A DNA stretch of 64,000 nucleotides from Rubrivivax sp. (GTDB lineage Bacteria; Pseudomonadota; Gammaproteobacteria; Burkholderiales; Burkholderiaceae_C), in contig JAUXRG010000044.1 in the NCBI GenBank assembly GCA_030681795.1, positions 1 through 64,000 on the forward strand, given 5' to 3'. Shown here in pieces: positions 6,391 to 15,949 of the stretch (the first letter of the stretch is position 1; the number at the start of each line of letters is the position of its first letter). Below the pieces are notes generated by a model. It worked only from the letters and a program-made list of their open reading frames with translations, did no database searches and was not told the origin of the DNA. The position numbers and the translations under genes were made by a program.

Positions 6391-9198
6391 ATGGGCAAGA
6401 CGCGCGCGCACGCGCCCGAGGCGGCCCGCACCGAGGTCCGTTCCACCTGCCCCTACTGCGGCGTGGGCTGCGGCGTGATCATCGAGTCCGAGGGCACGCA
6501 GGTGACCGGCGTGCGTGGTGACCCCGCTCACCCGGCCAACTTCGGCCGCCTGTGCACCAAAGGCCGCACGCTGGCGCTGACGGCAGCGCCGCATCTGCAG
6601 CCCCTGCGTGCCTTGCAGCCGATGCAACGCGCCGGGCGTGGCGAGGCCTTGCAGCCTCTGGGCTGGGACGCCGCGCTCGACGTGGTTGCGGACCGCTTCG
6701 CCGCCACCGTGCAGCGGCACGGGCCCGACGCCATCGGCCTGTACCTCAGCGGCCAGTTGCTCACCGAGGACTACTACGTCTTCAACAAGCTGGCCAAGGG
6801 CCTGATAGCCACCAACAACGTCGACACGAACTCGCGCCTGTGCATGAGCAGCGCGGTGGCCGGCTACAAGCAGAGCCTGGGCGCCGACGCGCCGCCGGCC
6901 TGTTACGACGATATCGACCTGGCACAGACGATCTTCGTCACGGGCTCCAACATGGCCTGGGCACACCCGGTGCTTTTCCGCCGGCTCGAGGACGCGCGCC
7001 GCGCCCACCCGGGCCGCAAGCTGATCGTGGCCGACCCGCGCCGCACCGAGACCGCCGAAGCCGCCGATCTGCACCTGCAGCTGCTGCCGGGCACCGACGT
7101 CGTGCTGCACCATGCGATGCTGCATGTGCTGCTGTGGGAGGGCCTGGCGGACCCGGCCTTCATCGCCGACCGCACCACCGGCTTCGAAGCGCTGCGCGAC
7201 CGCGTGCGCGAGTTCACGCCGGCGCATGCGGCGAAGGTGTGCGGGCTGCAGGCCGACGACATCGTGCAGGCCGCACGCTGGTTCGGCGGCCGGACCGAAG
7301 GCGATGCCTGCCGCCGCGCGCCCACGCTGTCGCTGTACTGCCAGGGCCTGAACCAGAGCAGCAGCGGCACCGACAAGAACAGCACGCTGATCAACCTGCA
7401 CCTGGCCACGGGGCAGATCGGCCAACCCGGCGCCGGGCCGTTTTCTTTGACCGGACAGCCCAACGCGATGGGTGGGCGCGAGGTCGGTGGCCTGGCCCAC
7501 CAGCTCAGCGCACACCGCGACCTGGCCAACGCCGGGCACCGGGCCGAGGTGGCGGCGTTGTGGGGCGTCGCGGACGTGCCGGCCACGCCGGGCAAGAGCG
7601 CGGTGGAGATGTTCCAGGCCGCGGCCGACGGCGAGATCAAGGCGCTGTGGATAGTCTGCACCAACCCGGCGCAGTCGATGCCCGACCAGGCGACCGTGCG
7701 CCGTGCGCTCGAACGCGCCGAGTTCGTCGTCGTGCAGGAGGCCTACGCCCACACCGCCACCGTCGCCTACGCCGATGTGCTCTTGCCCGCCACCAGTTGG
7801 GGCGAGAAGTCGGGCACGGTGACCAACAGCGAGCGCCGCATCAGCCGCGTTCGCGCGGCCGTGCCGGCGCCTGGCCAGGCGCGTGACGACTGGTGCATCG
7901 CCGTCGATGTGGCGCGGCGGCTCGAGCAGCGCCTGCCCAGGCGCCGCGCCGATGGGCGCACGCTGTTTGCCTACGACACGCCGCAAAGCATCTGGAACGA
8001 GCACCGCGAGAGCACCCGCGGCCGCGACCTGGACATCACCGGGCTGAGCTACGCCAAGCTCGAGCAGCCGCAGCAGTGGCCGTGCCCGGCAGGCGCCGGC
8101 GCAGGCCAGGCCAGGCTGTACACGGACCACCGCTTCGCCACGCCCGACGGACGCGCCCGCTTCGTCGCGCCCGCCTGGCGGCCCACGGCCGAGCTGCGCG
8201 ACGCGCGCTTTCCGGTGTCGCTCACCACGGGCCGGCTGCGTGACCAGTGGCATGCGATGAGCCGCACCGGCAGCCTGGGCCGCCTGTTCGCGCACGATGG
8301 CGAACCCGCGCTCGAACTCCACCCGCAGGAGCTGGTCCGGCGGCGCTGGACCCACGGCGACCTGGTGCGCGTGAAGTCGCGTCGCGCTGAACTGGTGCTG
8401 CCGGTTCGCGGCAGCGAAGCCGTCGCACCCGCGCAAGCCTTCGTCGCGATGCACTGGGGCTCCGAAACCATGGCCGGCCTGGGCGTCAACGCCCTGACCA
8501 CCAGCGCCTGCTGCCCGCAGTCGAACCAGCCCGAACTCAAGCATGCGGCCGTGCGGCTGGAGCGTGCCGAACTGCCCTGGCAACTGGTCGCGGCGGCCTG
8601 GCTGCCGGCCGGCGAGGCCCTGATTGCGCGCGAGCGCCTGCGTGGATTGTTTGGCCACTTCGACTACGCCGTCTGCGTGCCGTTCGGCCGCGAGCCGCAC
8701 CCGAGGGTCGGTGTGCTGTTCCGCGCCGCCGCCGCCGCGCCCGAGGCGCAAGCGCTGGCGCAGATCGAAGAAGCGCTACAGCTTGGTTGCGGCGCCGTGC
8801 TGCGCTACGCCGATGCCCGCACGGGCCAGCTGCGTGCGATGCGGCTGCAGGCCGACGGCACCCTGCAAGCCTTCCTGCTGGCCGGGGACACCTCGGCACA
8901 GGCCTGGGTGCTCGACCTGCTGCAGCAAGGCCAGCCTGCGGCCGCTTTTGGCCGCGCGCTGCTGGCCGCCAGCAAGCAGCCGCCGCAGCCGCTGAAGCCG
9001 CGCAGCACGCAGATCTGCGCCTGCCACGATGTCAGCGAAGAGGCCATAGCCGCCACCCTGGCGCGCTGCGAAGGCGATGCCGCCGCATGCCTGCAGCAGC
9101 TGCAGGCCAGCCTGCGCTGCGGCACCGAATGCGGCTCCTGCCTGCCTGCGTTGAAGCGCCTGGTGCAACGCCAGTGCCAAGCGCTGACGCTGTATTGA
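6391..9198 (+). CDS. nasA: Assimilatory nitrate reductase catalytic subunit with C-terminal BFD domain
   Basis: A 935-residue cytoplasmic molybdopterin oxidoreductase that reduces nitrate to nitrite. The N-terminal [4Fe-4S] motif is CPYCGVGC with a further Cys in GRLCTKG. The Mo-bisMGD domains follow (SSAVAGYKQSLG, GSNMAWAHPV, GQPNAMGGREVGG), and the C-terminal molydop-binding domain contains TTGRLRDQWHAMSRTG. The last 70 or so residues add a BFD-like [2Fe-2S] domain (CACHDVSEEAI, later CGTECGSC), as in Klebsiella-type NasA that takes electrons from a flavoprotein. No nasB-like reductase gene is adjacent. It is the last gene of the operon and converges on cbpM. Confidence 0.93.
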   Translation: MGKTRAHAPEAARTEVRSTCPYCGVGCGVIIESEGTQVTGVRGDPAHPANFGRLCTKGRTLALTAAPHLQPLRALQPMQRAGRGEALQPLGWDAALDVVADRFAATVQRHGPDAIGLYLSGQLLTEDYYVFNKLAKGLIATNNVDTNSRLCMSSAVAGYKQSLGADAPPACYDDIDLAQTIFVTGSNMAWAHPVLFRRLEDARRAHPGRKLIVADPRRTETAEAADLHLQLLPGTDVVLHHAMLHVLLWEGLADPAFIADRTTGFEALRDRVREFTPAHAAKVCGLQADDIVQAARWFGGRTEGDACRRAPTLSLYCQGLNQSSSGTDKNSTLINLHLATGQIGQPGAGPFSLTGQPNAMGGREVGGLAHQLSAHRDLANAGHRAEVAALWGVADVPATPGKSAVEMFQAAADGEIKALWIVCTNPAQSMPDQATVRRALERAEFVVVQEAYAHTATVAYADVLLPATSWGEKSGTVTNSERRISRVRAAVPAPGQARDDWCIAVDVARRLEQRLPRRRADGRTLFAYDTPQSIWNEHRESTRGRDLDITGLSYAKLEQPQQWPCPAGAGAGQARLYTDHRFATPDGRARFVAPAWRPTAELRDARFPVSLTTGRLRDQWHAMSRTGSLGRLFAHDGEPALELHPQELVRRRWTHGDLVRVKSRRAELVLPVRGSEAVAPAQAFVAMHWGSETMAGLGVNALTTSACCPQSNQPELKHAAVRLERAELPWQLVAAAWLPAGEALIARERLRGLFGHFDYAVCVPFGREPHPRVGVLFRAAAAAPEAQALAQIEEALQLGCGAVLRYADARTGQLRAMRLQADGTLQAFLLAGDTSAQAWVLDLLQQGQPAAAFGRALLAASKQPPQPLKPRSTQICACHDVSEEAIAATLARCEGDAAACLQQLQASLRCGTECGSCLPALKRLVQRQCQALTLY

Positions 9199-9239
9199 TG
9201 CGGGGCCTCGGCCTTCTCGTTCGGCAACCGGCTTGCAGT

Positions 9240-9554
9240 TCAGGGCGCGGCCAGGCCGGCGCGATGCAGCTGCGCGCGCAGCCGATCGATCTCGTCGATC
9301 AGGTCCAGCATCACGGCCACGCTTTGCAGATTGGCCTCGAAGTCGCGCTGCAGTCGGCAGATGCGCCGCACCCGCGCAAGCTCTTCGCCGCCGAAGCGCC
9401 ATGCGGGTTGCCGGGCGACGGGTTGCACCAGGCCTTCGTCGACCAGCAGGCGCACGAATTCGGCTTCGGTGCCGCAGGCCGCGGCGAAGGCTTCGAGTTC
9501 AAGCCCGGTTTCTTCGTTCAGGCACACGCCGATGGCGATCGATGAAGCGTTCAT
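9240..9554 (-). CDS. cbpM: Chaperone modulator CbpM
   Basis: A 104-residue MerR-like helical protein that binds the J domain of CbpA and inhibits it. The sequence has the family layout: an early acidic segment, [19 protein letters not shown], and a helix near the end with [20 protein letters not shown]. Its start overlaps the cbpA stop by 4 bases, so the two are translationally coupled, as in Escherichia coli. Confidence 0.85.
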   Translation of the reverse strand: MNASSIAIGVCLNEETGLELEAFAAACGTEAEFVRLLVDEGLVQPVARQPAWRFGGEELARVRRICRLQRDFEANLQSVAVMLDLIDEIDRLRAQLHRAGLAAP

Positions 9555-10531
9555 GTGTCGGCTCCCGTCGTGGCGCGAGGGTCGAAGGCCAGATCAAGCG
9601 CCATCTGGCGGTAGGCGGCGCGGGCCTTGTCGTCGCTCGCCGGGGGCAGCACCACCTCGAGCAAGACGTAGAAGTCGCCCGGCGTGACTCCAGGCGTGGC
9701 GCCCGGGATGCCACGCCCGCGCAGCCGCAGCTTGCGGCCGGTCTGCGAGCCGGCGGGCACGCTCATCTCCACCGTCCCGTCGGGCGTGGGCACGTTCACG
9801 GCGGCGCCCAGGGCGGCCTCCCAGGGGGCGACGCGCAGCTCGCAGTACAGGTCGCGCCCGTCCACGCGCCAACGCGGGTGCGGCGCGAATTCCACCTCCA
9901 GGTACAGGTCGCCGCGCGGCCCCGGGCCCAAGCCCGGTGAGCCCTGGCCGGCCAGGCGGATCTGCTGCCCGGCGCGTATGCCCTTGGGGATGCCCACCTG
10001 CAGCGTGCGCTCGTGCAAGGCCACGTGGCCCGTGGTGTCCATCTCGGGGCTGTGCAAGGTGAACTGCCGCGTCGCGCCGTGGAAGGCATCTTCCAGCGGG
10101 ACCACGATCTTGGCGTGGTGGTCCTGGCCGCGACGGGCGCGCAGCTCATCCGCACCGTGGCCGGGCCGGGCGCGCCCAGCGCCGCGCCGTGCCGCCCCGA
10201 ACAGGGCTTCGAAGAAGGCGCTGTGGTCGGCAGCGTCGCCAAAGTCGGCGGGCCCGCCGCTGAATTCGAAACCGCTGTCCCAGCCCGGCGGCGGGTTGAA
10301 GGGCTGGCCGCCTTGCGCGCCCTGGCCCACGCGGTCGTAGGCGGCGCGCTTTTCCTTGTCGCGCAGCACTTCGTGGGCCTCATTGAGCTCCTGCATGCGC
10401 GCTTGCGCGTCGCTGGCCTTGCTGATGTCCGGGTGGTGCTTGCGCGCCAGGCGGCGAAAAGCCTTCTTGATCTCTTCGTCGCTGGCGGTGCGCGCTACGC
10501 CGAGCACCTTGTAGTAGTCCTTGAACTCCAT
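9551..10531 (-). CDS. cbpA: Curved-DNA-binding protein CbpA, DnaJ-type co-chaperone
   Basis: A 326-residue DnaJ homologue. The J domain occupies the first 70 residues with the HPD motif (KHHPDISKA). A Gly/Phe-rich linker (about 85-140) follows, then the two C-terminal substrate-binding beta domains. There is no DnaJ zinc-finger domain, which distinguishes CbpA from DnaJ. It stimulates DnaK and binds curved DNA. It is first in the cbpA-cbpM operon, beside other protein-quality genes. Confidence 0.92.
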   Translation of the reverse strand: MEFKDYYKVLGVARTASDEEIKKAFRRLARKHHPDISKASDAQARMQELNEAHEVLRDKEKRAAYDRVGQGAQGGQPFNPPPGWDSGFEFSGGPADFGDAADHSAFFEALFGAARRGAGRARPGHGADELRARRGQDHHAKIVVPLEDAFHGATRQFTLHSPEMDTTGHVALHERTLQVGIPKGIRAGQQIRLAGQGSPGLGPGPRGDLYLEVEFAPHPRWRVDGRDLYCELRVAPWEAALGAAVNVPTPDGTVEMSVPAGSQTGRKLRLRGRGIPGATPGVTPGDFYVLLEVVLPPASDDKARAAYRQMALDLAFDPRATTGADT

Positions 10532-10629
10532 GGTGCGTGCTTTCAGGCCGGGAAGGCCTCGTTGCAGCGAAGTATCGCGCCGGCAAGAGTCGCTGGCGCA
10601 GCCGTGCCGTCGAGCGAATCCCTCTTCAT

Positions 10630-10655
10630 GCCCAACGAACAGTATTGGGTTAGAC
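10630..10655 (-). other. attC-like pair of core sites or short hairpin
   Basis: Read on the minus strand this is GTCTAAC, 12 bases, then GTTGGGC, matching the integron core patterns RYYYAAC and GTTRRRY. It also forms a 5-bp hairpin (CCCAA/TTGGG). It lies 14 bp after the antitoxin stop. It is far shorter than known attC sites (about 57 bp or more), so it may be a remnant or chance. Confidence 0.2.
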
Positions 10656-10668
10656 CCGACCGCGCGCC

Positions 10669-11016
10669 TCAGGCTGCCTGCAGCAAAAACTCGACCTTGA
10701 CGGCCTCGTACGGAAACTCGACCTGACCGGATTCGGTGCGGCTCAGCACGCCAGCAGAAAGAAGAGCCGACAAGTCTGAATGCACAGCCTTGACATCGCG
10801 GCTGACGCGTCGCGCTGCCTCACGAACGGTGACTGGACCGGCTCCACAAAGTGCCTTGAGAAGTTCCCAGCGCTTTGCCGTGAGCACCTTCCACAGAAGC
10901 TCAGGAGTGGCGAAAGAGATTCGATCCGTCTTCGACCCTTTCCCTGTCTTCCATGCCTGAGCGAAGTCGGCCATGGCCTCGGTGGGTGGACGAACATCAA
11001 GAGTCACTGTCTTCAC
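10669..11016 (-). CDS. HTH antitoxin of a TumE-type toxin-antitoxin pair (HVO_A0114-like)
   Basis: A 115-residue predicted DNA-binding protein. The C-terminal half has a winged-helix pattern ([20 protein letters not shown], then [18 protein letters not shown]). I chose the GTG start at 11016 because AAAGGATC lies just upstream and it overlaps the toxin gene by only 20 bases; the upstream in-frame ATG would lie deep inside the toxin gene. Proteins of this kind are usually found beside TumE/DUF6516 toxins, as here. Base composition is visibly lower in GC than in neighbouring genes, which suggests transfer. Confidence 0.75.
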   Translation of the reverse strand: MKTVTLDVRPPTEAMADFAQAWKTGKGSKTDRISFATPELLWKVLTAKRWELLKALCGAGPVTVREAARRVSRDVKAVHSDLSALLSAGVLSRTESGQVEFPYEAVKVEFLLQAA

Positions 11017-11293
11017 GATTGATCCTTTCGATGTCGCGTTGAAATGAGGCAAGAAGCTTGTCAACGCCATCAAAGGCGTAGCGGGATTCCTTGTCTCTGA
11101 AGTGCCGGTGATCGCCTTTGCCTGACTCGTTGTCATACCTCAGTACGCAGACTCCGTTGACCACGTAGGCAAGTCTGTACTTGTAGGAATGCGCCGACCC
11201 ATGAAGTGGCCCAGGCAGCTGCCAAAGCACGAGTTCGGCAAAGGCTACTTCGCTGTACGGGATGCGTCGGCGAAATAGTTCGGCGGCCTTCAT
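10997..11293 (-). CDS. TumE/DUF6516-family toxin
   Basis: A 98-residue protein starting at the internal ATG at 11293. It resembles the DUF6516/TumE family: YSEVAFAELVLWQLPGPLHGS, then HSYKYRLAYVVNGVCVLRYDNE and a GKGDHRH segment. The toxin comes first and overlaps the antitoxin gene by 20 bases. Family members are described as toxins of type II modules; the target cannot be read from sequence. GC content is lower than the surroundings. Confidence 0.75.
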   Translation of the reverse strand: MKAAELFRRRIPYSEVAFAELVLWQLPGPLHGSAHSYKYRLAYVVNGVCVLRYDNESGKGDHRHFRDKESRYAFDGVDKLLASFQRDIERINREDSDS

Positions 11294-11378
11294 GTTGGGA
11301 AGTGTGCCAACAAGATCGCCTGTTGTCAACGAGGACAACGAGAGGTGTCGTGTGGGGTCAACGTGTGAATTGAGCCGG

Positions 11379-12074
11379 TTACGGCGCGGGGCCGCGATGG
11401 GCAAGAAGGCGCAGCACCGCTTCGGGCACGGTGCGGCTGAGTCGGTCGCAGAGCTCCGGGTCGTCGAGGTCCGGGGCACCCTCATGGGCTGGGTCGAGGC
11501 CGGTGGCTCCCTCCAGGCCGCCGCCCAGCGACACCAAGGGCGCCAGCGCCGGACCCAGCGTCGAATCGGCCCAAAAGGGGTCCCAGGCCGCAGGCCGCAA
11601 GTCCACCGCCTGCATGAAGCCGGCGCACCAGTCGCGCGCGTCGGCCCATTCCCGCGGCCCTTGTTCGGCCACGCTGAAGATCGGCTGCCACTCGTCGGGC
11701 GATTCGGCGAGCACCTGGCCCAGGTGGCGCAAGTGCCGCAGCACCATCACCACGGTGCTCTTGCGTTGGCGTTTGCTCGCGAAGGGCGCGGCGCCGGCAT
11801 TGCCGGCCTCGCCGTCGCCGCCCCAGATCACGGGCAGCCACTGCGCGCCGGGCAGGGTCGCCAGCAGCTCCGGCGGGCCGGCGAGCAGCGCCGTGAGGTA
11901 GCCGTCGAGCCCGTCCAGCGTCATCGCGCCGTCGGCCGGCAGGTTCTGCAAGAGGGAGTCCAGGGCGTCGAGCTCCGCCGCATTCAGCGGCGTCACGCGG
12001 GACAGGGGGTCGTAGTCGGGGTAGTCCACGGCAGGGGGATGCAAGGCAGGGCGAGGGCCCCCAGTGTCGCCCAA
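11379..12074 (-). CDS. UPF0149 (YgfB/YecA) family protein
   Basis: A 231-residue protein with the UPF0149 signature early in the chain (LNAAELDALDSLLQNL, MTLDGLDGYLTALLAGP) and the WADARDWCAGFMQAVDL segment in the middle. The C-terminal SEC-C zinc motif of YecA is absent, so it resembles the shorter YgfB-like or Burkholderiales versions. Function is not established for this branch. The start is uncertain; the first 15 residues are proline-rich and could be untranslated. Confidence 0.8.
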   Translation of the reverse strand: MGDTGGPRPALHPPAVDYPDYDPLSRVTPLNAAELDALDSLLQNLPADGAMTLDGLDGYLTALLAGPPELLATLPGAQWLPVIWGGDGEAGNAGAAPFASKRQRKSTVVMVLRHLRHLGQVLAESPDEWQPIFSVAEQGPREWADARDWCAGFMQAVDLRPAAWDPFWADSTLGPALAPLVSLGGGLEGATGLDPAHEGAPDLDDPELCDRLSRTVPEAVLRLLAHRGPAP

Positions 12075-12125
12075 CCGGGGCGCCGGGCCCGGGCAGCGGC
12101 CACTGGCAGGCTGAAATCAGCCGGG

Positions 12126-13160
12126 CTACACCGTCGCCGCCACCGCGCCGGCGTCAGCGCCCGCCGAGGCCTGCGCCAGCCGCTCGTACCAGTTGATGAC
12201 GGTGGGCTCTTCGGGCGCCGTGGCGCGGCGCTGAACCTGCTGGCACAGCGCACGAAAACCGGCCAGGCGCTCGCGCTTCCAGCGTTCGGCCAGCACCGGC
12301 AGGCGGGCCTCGCGCAGGTTGCCCAGCGCCCAGGGCCGGCCGAAGGCGTACTCGACCGGCACCACCGTGCCGTCGGCCTCGACGATCAACGGCGACAGCA
12401 TCTCGCCCAGCGGACGGTCGTTGTCGGGCCAGGCGGCGGCGAACACCCTCTCGGGGCAAGCCGCCATGGTGTCGCGGCCCGCCACGTCGAGCTGGATCAC
12501 CAGGCGGTCGCCGGCCAGCTCCTTCAGCCGCGCCACGGCCAGCACGGCGTAGGACAGCTCGGTCTCGTCGGGCACGGCGTCGCCGAGGCGCTCGCGCGCC
12601 CGGCCGACCGCTTCCAGCGGGTGCACCTGAAGCAGCCGCGCGCCTTGCGCCAGCGCGAATTCGGCGGCCCAGACGAGTTCGTCGAGATTGAACTGCGTCA
12701 GCGTGAAGATGAAGCCGAAGGGGATGCCGGCGGCGCGCAGCGCCGGCAGCCGCCGCGCCATGGTGGCGAAGGCGCGGCGGTGGCCGCGCATGCGGTCGTG
12801 CGACTCCGGGGTGCCGTCCAGGCTGATCGCCACCAGGCCGGCGGCGCCACTCAGTGCTTCGATGCGCCTTGCGTCCAGCAGCATGCCGTTGGTCGTCACG
12901 GTGGTCAGCATGCCCTGGCTGCGCGCGTGCAGCAGCAGCGCGCGCAGGGGGCGGAACATCAGGGGCTCGCCGCCGGAGAAGCCGACCACGTTGTAGCCCA
13001 AGCGCGCGGCATCCTCGATCACGCCATGCCACAGGGCCACGGGCAACTCGTCGGCATGGTCGGGGCCGGAGCTGGAGTAGCAGTGGCTGCACGCCAGGTT
13101 GCAGCGCCGCGACACGTGCAGTTGCAGGACGCGCAGCGTGGCGCCGGTGGCGCAACCCAA
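12126..13160 (-). CDS. Radical SAM protein, MoaA/PqqE-like
   Basis: A 344-residue radical SAM enzyme with the cluster motif CNLACSHCYSSSG near residue 20, the GGEP motif (FSGGEPLMF) and a later ISLDGTPESHD segment. It belongs to the group that modifies peptides or assembles cofactors. The C-terminus has only isolated cysteines (AACPERVF, RALCQQ), so a full SPASM domain with auxiliary clusters is not evident. The only in-frame start upstream is a TTG at 13160, leaving a very short N-terminus, and the frame stays open above it; the 5' end may be altered. No clear substrate gene is adjacent. Confidence 0.8.
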   Translation of the reverse strand: MGCATGATLRVLQLHVSRRCNLACSHCYSSSGPDHADELPVALWHGVIEDAARLGYNVVGFSGGEPLMFRPLRALLLHARSQGMLTTVTTNGMLLDARRIEALSGAAGLVAISLDGTPESHDRMRGHRRAFATMARRLPALRAAGIPFGFIFTLTQFNLDELVWAAEFALAQGARLLQVHPLEAVGRARERLGDAVPDETELSYAVLAVARLKELAGDRLVIQLDVAGRDTMAACPERVFAAAWPDNDRPLGEMLSPLIVEADGTVVPVEYAFGRPWALGNLREARLPVLAERWKRERLAGFRALCQQVQRRATAPEEPTVINWYERLAQASAGADAGAVAATV

Positions 13161-13161
13161 C

Positions 13162-13335
13162 GTGGTCCGCGAAGAAGAGCTGCTGCGCGGCGGCGCGGTG
13201 TTACAGCGCAGCTACCAGCAAACGCGCTGGAACGATGGCACCACCGTGACCTGGTCGGGCCGGCGCAAGCTCAACGGTCGCGGCGAGGGCTCCAGCGGAC
13301 TGGCGTTCGACCAGGCGGTGAAGCGGCAGTCCTGA
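13162..13335 (+). pseudogene. Possible 3' gene remnant, unidentified
   Basis: A 57-codon frame with normal coding-like composition (REEELLRGGAVLQRSY, WNDGTTVTWSGRRK) runs to a TGA at 13335. Just upstream it becomes antisense to the radical SAM gene. It has no good start and no family I recognise. It looks like the tail of a gene whose front was lost at a junction near 13160, but a chance open frame is possible. Confidence 0.3.
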
Positions 13336-13391
13336 CGGAGTTCTTGCGTCCGCGCTGGCTCACGCAGTGCGCTGCCTCGGCAGGGCTGTCC

Positions 13392-15767
13392 TCACATCAG
13401 TTCGAACTGCGGTCGCTCCTGCAGCGCGGTGCTCACGCCGAGCGTGGCCTGGATCGCGTCGTCCACGTTGTCCAGCCAGGCGAACTGCAGCGCGGCCTGG
13501 GTGGCTTGCGGTATCTCGTGCAGATCCTTGCGGTTGCGCGCCGGCAACAGCACCAGCGCCAGGCCGGAGCGCTGTGCCGCAAGCACTTTTTCCTTGATGC
13601 CGCCCACCGGCAGCACCAGGCCGCGCAGGCTGATCTCGCCCGTCATCGCGGCGTCGTGGCGCACGGCACGGCCGCTGAACAGCGAGGCCAGCGCGATGAA
13701 CATGGCCACGCCGGCGCTCGGGCCGTCCTTCGGGATCGCGCCGGCCGGCACATGCAGGTGCACGTCCACGGCATCGAACGCCGCGGCCGGGATGTGCAAC
13801 TCGGCGGCTTTCGATTTCACCAGCGTCAACGCGGCCTGCGCGCTTTCCTTCATCACATCGCCGAGCTGGCCGGTGAGGATGAGCCTGCCGCTGCCCGCCA
13901 CGCGCGTGGCCTCGATGAACAGGATGTCGCCGCCCACCGGGGTCCACGCCAGGCCGGTGGCCACGCCGGGCAGGCTGGTGCGCAGCGCGACTTCGCGTTC
14001 GAAGCGGGCCGGGCCGAGGATTTCCTCGACCTGGGCTGCGCCCACCGCCACGGCGGGCCGCTCGCCCTGCGCCACCTGCATGGCCGCGAAGCGCATCACG
14101 CGCGCGATCTCGCGTTCGAGCTGGCGCACGCCCGCCTCGCGCGTATGGCCGGCCACCAGCGCCAGCAATGCCTCGTCGTCGAAGACGCACTGGTCTTCGC
14201 GCAGGCCGTTGGCCTCGAGCTGGCGCTTGAGCAGGTAGCGGCGCGCGATCTCGAGCTTTTCCTCCTGCGTATAGCCGGGCAGCTCGATGAGCTCCATGCG
14301 GTCGCGCACCGGCGCCGAGACAGGGTCCATCACGTTGGCGGTGGCGATGAAGACGACCTGGCTGAGGTCGAAGGCGACACCCAGGTAGTTGTCGCGGAAG
14401 CTCGAGTTCTGCTCGGGGTCCAGCACCTCGAGCAGCGCCCCCGAAGGGTCGCCCTGGTGGCTGGGCGAGAGTTTGTCCACCTCGTCGAGCATCATCACGC
14501 AGTCGCGCGCGCCGGCGCGGCGCAGGCCTTGCACGATCAGCCCCGGCAGCGCCCCGACATAGGTGCGGCGGTGGCCGCGCATCTCGGCCTCGTCGTGCAC
14601 GCCGCCCAGCGAGACGCGCACGAACGGCCGCTGCAGCGCGCGCGCGATGCTCTGGCCGAGCGAGGTCTTGCCCACCCCCGGTGGCCCGGCAAAGCACAGG
14701 ATGGGCGCGCGCCCCTGCGGGTTGAGCTTGCGCACGGCCATGAATTCGAGGATGCGGCGCTTCACGCGGTCCAGCCCGAAGTGGTCGGCCTCCAGGATGC
14801 GGCGCGCTGCATCCAGGTCGATGGGCGGCCGCTCGGGCACGCGCCAGGGCAGTTCGGTCAGCCATTCGATCCAGGTCTGCAGCGGGCCGGTCTCGGCGCC
14901 GCCCCCGGCCATGCGGCGCAGGCGCTGCAGATCCTTGCGCACATGGGTTTCGGTTTCCGCGGGCATGCCGGATTGGGCGATGGCCTGTTCCAGGCGCTCG
15001 ATCTCGGGCTCGTGTTCGCCGTTCTCGCCCAGCTCCTTCTGGATCGTCTTGAGCTGCTCGCGCAACAGGAATTTGCGCTCGCGGTCCTGCAGCTGTTCCT
15101 TGGTGCGCTCGCCGATCTCCTGCGACAGACGCAGCACCTCGATGCGGTGCGTCAGCAACTGCAGCACCTTGCCCAGGCGCTCTTCGACCGAGAGGGCTTC
15201 CAGCAGCAACTGCTTTTCGACCAGCTCCACGTCCAGCAGGCTGGCCGTGATATCGGCCAGCTGGGACGGCGAGCGCGTGGCCTGCAAGGCATGCGCCAGT
15301 TCGGCTGGCACGCCGGGCAGCAGCGACAGGATCTCCACCGCACGCTCGCGCAGCTGCATGCCCAGGGCCTCCGACTCCGTGGACGGCTGGGCGGGTTCTT
15401 CGATGCGCTCGATGCGCGCGGCCAGGAACGGGTGCCCCGCCACCAGTTCGAGCAGCCGGAAGCGCTGCTGCCCGTGGCACACGGCGTGCACCTGGCCGTC
15501 GCTCCCGGCGACCTGGCGTACGACGGTGGCCAGCGTGCCGACAGCGCAGAGGTCGTCGAACTCCGGCTCGTCGACCTGCGCGTTCTTCTGCAGCAGGACG
15601 CCCAGCATGCCGCCGGCCGCCGCCGCGTGCGCCACCGCCGCCAGCGATTTGGCGCGGCCCACCGTGATCGGCATCAGCACATGAGGGAACAGCACCACGT
15701 TGCGCATCGGCACGAGGGCGATGACATCGTCGGGCAGCAGCAGGGTGGGGGGTTCGTGGGTGGCCAT
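13392..15767 (-). CDS. lon: ATP-dependent protease Lon (second-type copy)
   Basis: A 791-residue Lon protease. The N-terminal substrate-binding domain ([20 protein letters not shown]) is followed by a coiled region, the AAA+ domain with Walker A GPPGVGKT (Lys367) and Walker [12 protein letters not shown], and the serine protease domain with DGPSAG (Ser684) and the catalytic Lys in [10 protein letters not shown]. It degrades damaged and regulatory proteins in the cytoplasm. It is not beside clpPX, where the main Lon gene normally sits, so it is probably a stress-island paralogue; that the genome has another lon is inference. Confidence 0.92.
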   Translation of the reverse strand: MATHEPPTLLLPDDVIALVPMRNVVLFPHVLMPITVGRAKSLAAVAHAAAAGGMLGVLLQKNAQVDEPEFDDLCAVGTLATVVRQVAGSDGQVHAVCHGQQRFRLLELVAGHPFLAARIERIEEPAQPSTESEALGMQLRERAVEILSLLPGVPAELAHALQATRSPSQLADITASLLDVELVEKQLLLEALSVEERLGKVLQLLTHRIEVLRLSQEIGERTKEQLQDRERKFLLREQLKTIQKELGENGEHEPEIERLEQAIAQSGMPAETETHVRKDLQRLRRMAGGGAETGPLQTWIEWLTELPWRVPERPPIDLDAARRILEADHFGLDRVKRRILEFMAVRKLNPQGRAPILCFAGPPGVGKTSLGQSIARALQRPFVRVSLGGVHDEAEMRGHRRTYVGALPGLIVQGLRRAGARDCVMMLDEVDKLSPSHQGDPSGALLEVLDPEQNSSFRDNYLGVAFDLSQVVFIATANVMDPVSAPVRDRMELIELPGYTQEEKLEIARRYLLKRQLEANGLREDQCVFDDEALLALVAGHTREAGVRQLEREIARVMRFAAMQVAQGERPAVAVGAAQVEEILGPARFEREVALRTSLPGVATGLAWTPVGGDILFIEATRVAGSGRLILTGQLGDVMKESAQAALTLVKSKAAELHIPAAAFDAVDVHLHVPAGAIPKDGPSAGVAMFIALASLFSGRAVRHDAAMTGEISLRGLVLPVGGIKEKVLAAQRSGLALVLLPARNRKDLHEIPQATQAALQFAWLDNVDDAIQATLGVSTALQERPQFELM

Positions 15768-15773
15768 GGCGCG

Positions 15774-15899
15774 TCAACCCGACAGGCCCCAGCCGGCCGT
15801 GCCCATGGCCGGTATGCGCATCAGCGCGGCCGCCTGGGCCAGCGGTTCGTCCGCGTCGATGGTGACGACGCGACGTGTGCACAGCGAACCGATCTTCAT
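15774..15899 (-). pseudogene. Truncated CBS-domain gene
   Basis: A 41-codon frame starting MKIGSLCTRRVVTID, the usual beginning of a two-CBS-domain protein, runs to LMR and then into a short unrelated tail ending at TGA. The start has a strong ribosome-binding site (GGAGGAA). About 100 residues of the expected domain pair are missing. lon starts 6 bp later, so a deletion probably joined this remnant to the lon start. An intact CBS gene lies at 18820-19284. It could still be translated as a micro-protein or act only to couple translation into lon. Confidence 0.6.
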
Positions 15900-15949
15900 G
15901 GCTTCCTCCGGAATCAGTGGATGTCAGTGGATGGTGGTCATGCGGGCGT

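Noticed and set aside
5902..8751. Very long open frame antisense to nirD and nasA, and similar long antisense frames elsewhere (for example opposite lon and groEL)
   Set aside because: They mirror well-recognised genes codon by codon, have no family resemblance and arise from high GC at third positions.
10532..10668. Heat-shock (sigma-32) promoter upstream of cbpA
   Set aside because: No convincing CTTGAA and CCCAT pair at correct spacing was found.
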